Origin: Candidatus Omnitrophota bacterium
GTDB taxonomy: Bacteria > Omnitrophota > Gorgyraeia > Kaelpiales > Kaelpiaceae
Assembly (NCBI GenBank): GCA_028717465.1
Contig: JAQUNS010000034.1
Span: 1 to 6,661, forward strand
DNA: 6,661 bases
Reading direction: 5' to 3'
Shown here: positions 5,996 through 6,661 of the stretch, piece after piece
Position numbering within the stretch: the first letter of the stretch is position 1
How the letters are laid out: each line of letters starts with the position of its first letter
Program-made: the position numbers and the translations under genes
Notes under the pieces: model-generated
What the model saw: the letters and a program-made list of their open reading frames with translations, nothing else
Told to the model about the DNA's origin: nothing
Database searches by the model: none

Positions 5996-6661
5996 CTATC
6001 TATCCAGATATTTTCTGGGATCGCTAATTTTACCCTCTAAAACAGATGCTGCAACAGTAGCCGGGGAAGCAAGGTATATAAAGCTGTTGGGATTGCCCAT
6101 CCTGCCTCTGAAATTTCTATTGGCAGTCGATATAACATTCTCTCCGTCAGCCGGAACTCCGGCATGGGTACCAACGCAAGGCCCGCAACCAGGCGGAAGC
6201 AACAAAGATCCGCAAGATATTAAAATGTCTATCAAACCCTTCTCTTTGGCTTGGATGAAAACCTTCTTAGATATAGGCGCAACTATCAGCCTTGACTTTA
6301 CTTGTCTCCCTTTTAAAATCCGGCAGGCGACCTCTAAATCTTCCAGCCTGCCGTTAGTACAAGTACCTATATAACCCTGAGCTATCTCAACGCCTTCGAC
6401 ATCTTTTAACGGAGAAACATTGTCAACCTTATGCGGCTTGGCTACTTGAGGGGATATTTTAGCCAAATCAAACTCTTTGACCCAATCGTAACTTGCTCCT
6501 TCGTCGGCAGAAACAGCATTAATTTTCAAAATACCCAAGTTATTCGAAACCCATTCTTTTGTCTTCCGGTCTGCCCTCATAATGCCGGCCTTGGCTCCTA
6601 ACTCAACCGCCATATTGGATATAGTAAAACGGCCGTCCATGCCAAGACCATCTATAAAATC
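5996..6661 (-). CDS. leuC: 3-isopropylmalate dehydratase large subunit, C-terminal half (5' end outside window)
   Basis: An aconitase-family [4Fe-4S] dehydratase that isomerises 2- to 3-isopropylmalate in leucine synthesis, working with a separate small subunit (LeuD). The visible 221 residues run in frame from the right edge; the ATG at 6640 is internal, since DFIDGLG precedes it. All three cluster cysteines are present: GTCTNGR (codon at 6361-6359) and GCGPCVG (6187-6185 and 6178-6176). MDGRFTISNMAVELGAKAG, STANRNFRGRMG, YLASPATVAASVLEG and the ending ISDPRKYLDR are family hallmarks. A chain of about 420 residues is expected for this compact bacterial/archaeal type. Homoaconitase and 2,3-dimethylmalate dehydratase large subunits share these motifs and cannot be excluded. 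No leuD follows on the 3' side; it would have to lie upstream or elsewhere. Confidence 0.9.
   Translation of the reverse strand, partial: DFIDGLGMDGRFTISNMAVELGAKAGIMRADRKTKEWVSNNLGILKINAVSADEGASYDWVKEFDLAKISPQVAKPHKVDNVSPLKDVEGVEIAQGYIGTCTNGRLEDLEVACRILKGRQVKSRLIVAPISKKVFIQAKEKGLIDILISCGSLLLPPGCGPCVGTHAGVPADGENVISTANRNFRGRMGNPNSFIYLASPATVAASVLEGKISDPRKYLDR

Noticed and set aside
6087..6374. Plus-strand open frame of 95 codons
   Set aside because: It is antisense to the iron-sulfur cysteine region of leuC.
1..6661. Possible mobile element, defence system, CRISPR array or tRNA
   Set aside because: All coding space is taken by housekeeping or envelope genes in one direction; I saw no transposase, integrase, regularly spaced repeats or tRNA-like cloverleaf in the spacers.

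Overview
All six genes supported in this window lie on the minus strand, so they read from the right edge to the left. In transcription order they are: the C-terminal half of a 3-isopropylmalate dehydratase large subunit (leuC-like, cut by the right edge), a small membrane-anchored protein with a BamE/SmpA-OmlA-like motif, a type IV pilin/GspG-like pseudopilin, a CBS-less IMP dehydrogenase of the GuaB3 type, GMP synthase (guaA), and the first 704 codons of DNA polymerase III alpha (dnaE, cut by the left edge). I see no RNA gene, insertion sequence, CRISPR array, phage gene or toxin-antitoxin pair.

The organism looks like a bacterium with fairly low GC (by eye), many AT-rich spacers and several genes without a clear Shine-Dalgarno sequence. 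A single-copy pseudopilin gene, a BamE-like small protein, a small aconitase-family leuC and a DnaE with an intact PHP metal site would suit a diderm of an uncultured lineage; Omnitrophota is my best guess, with low confidence. The GuaB3-type enzyme resembles cyanobacterial and actinobacterial GuaB3, but the surroundings are not obviously cyanobacterial.

Region by region. 6661-5680: leuC followed after 1 nt by the BamE-like gene, so the two are probably translationally coupled; no leuD follows. 5679-5469: a 211-bp AT-rich spacer with inverted repeats and a plausible promoter for the pseudopilin. 5468-5031: pseudopilin with lysine in place of the conserved Glu+5. 5030-4977: short spacer ending in a strong purine-rich ribosome binding site. 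4976-2181: guaB3 and guaA, the two steps that turn IMP into XMP and then GMP, separated by 102 bp that can fold in two alternative ways near the guaA start. 2180-2113: a 68-bp spacer with a perfect 22-bp palindrome whose core looks like a LacI-family operator. 2112-1: dnaE.

The guaB3-guaA pair forms one metabolic unit (guanine nucleotide synthesis), and dnaE directly downstream could put replication and guanine nucleotide supply under shared transcription. That link is inferred from order and strand only. Nothing here amounts to an undescribed multi-gene system. The most notable points are the GuaB3-type enzyme paired with guaA, the pseudopilin substitution, and the palindrome.
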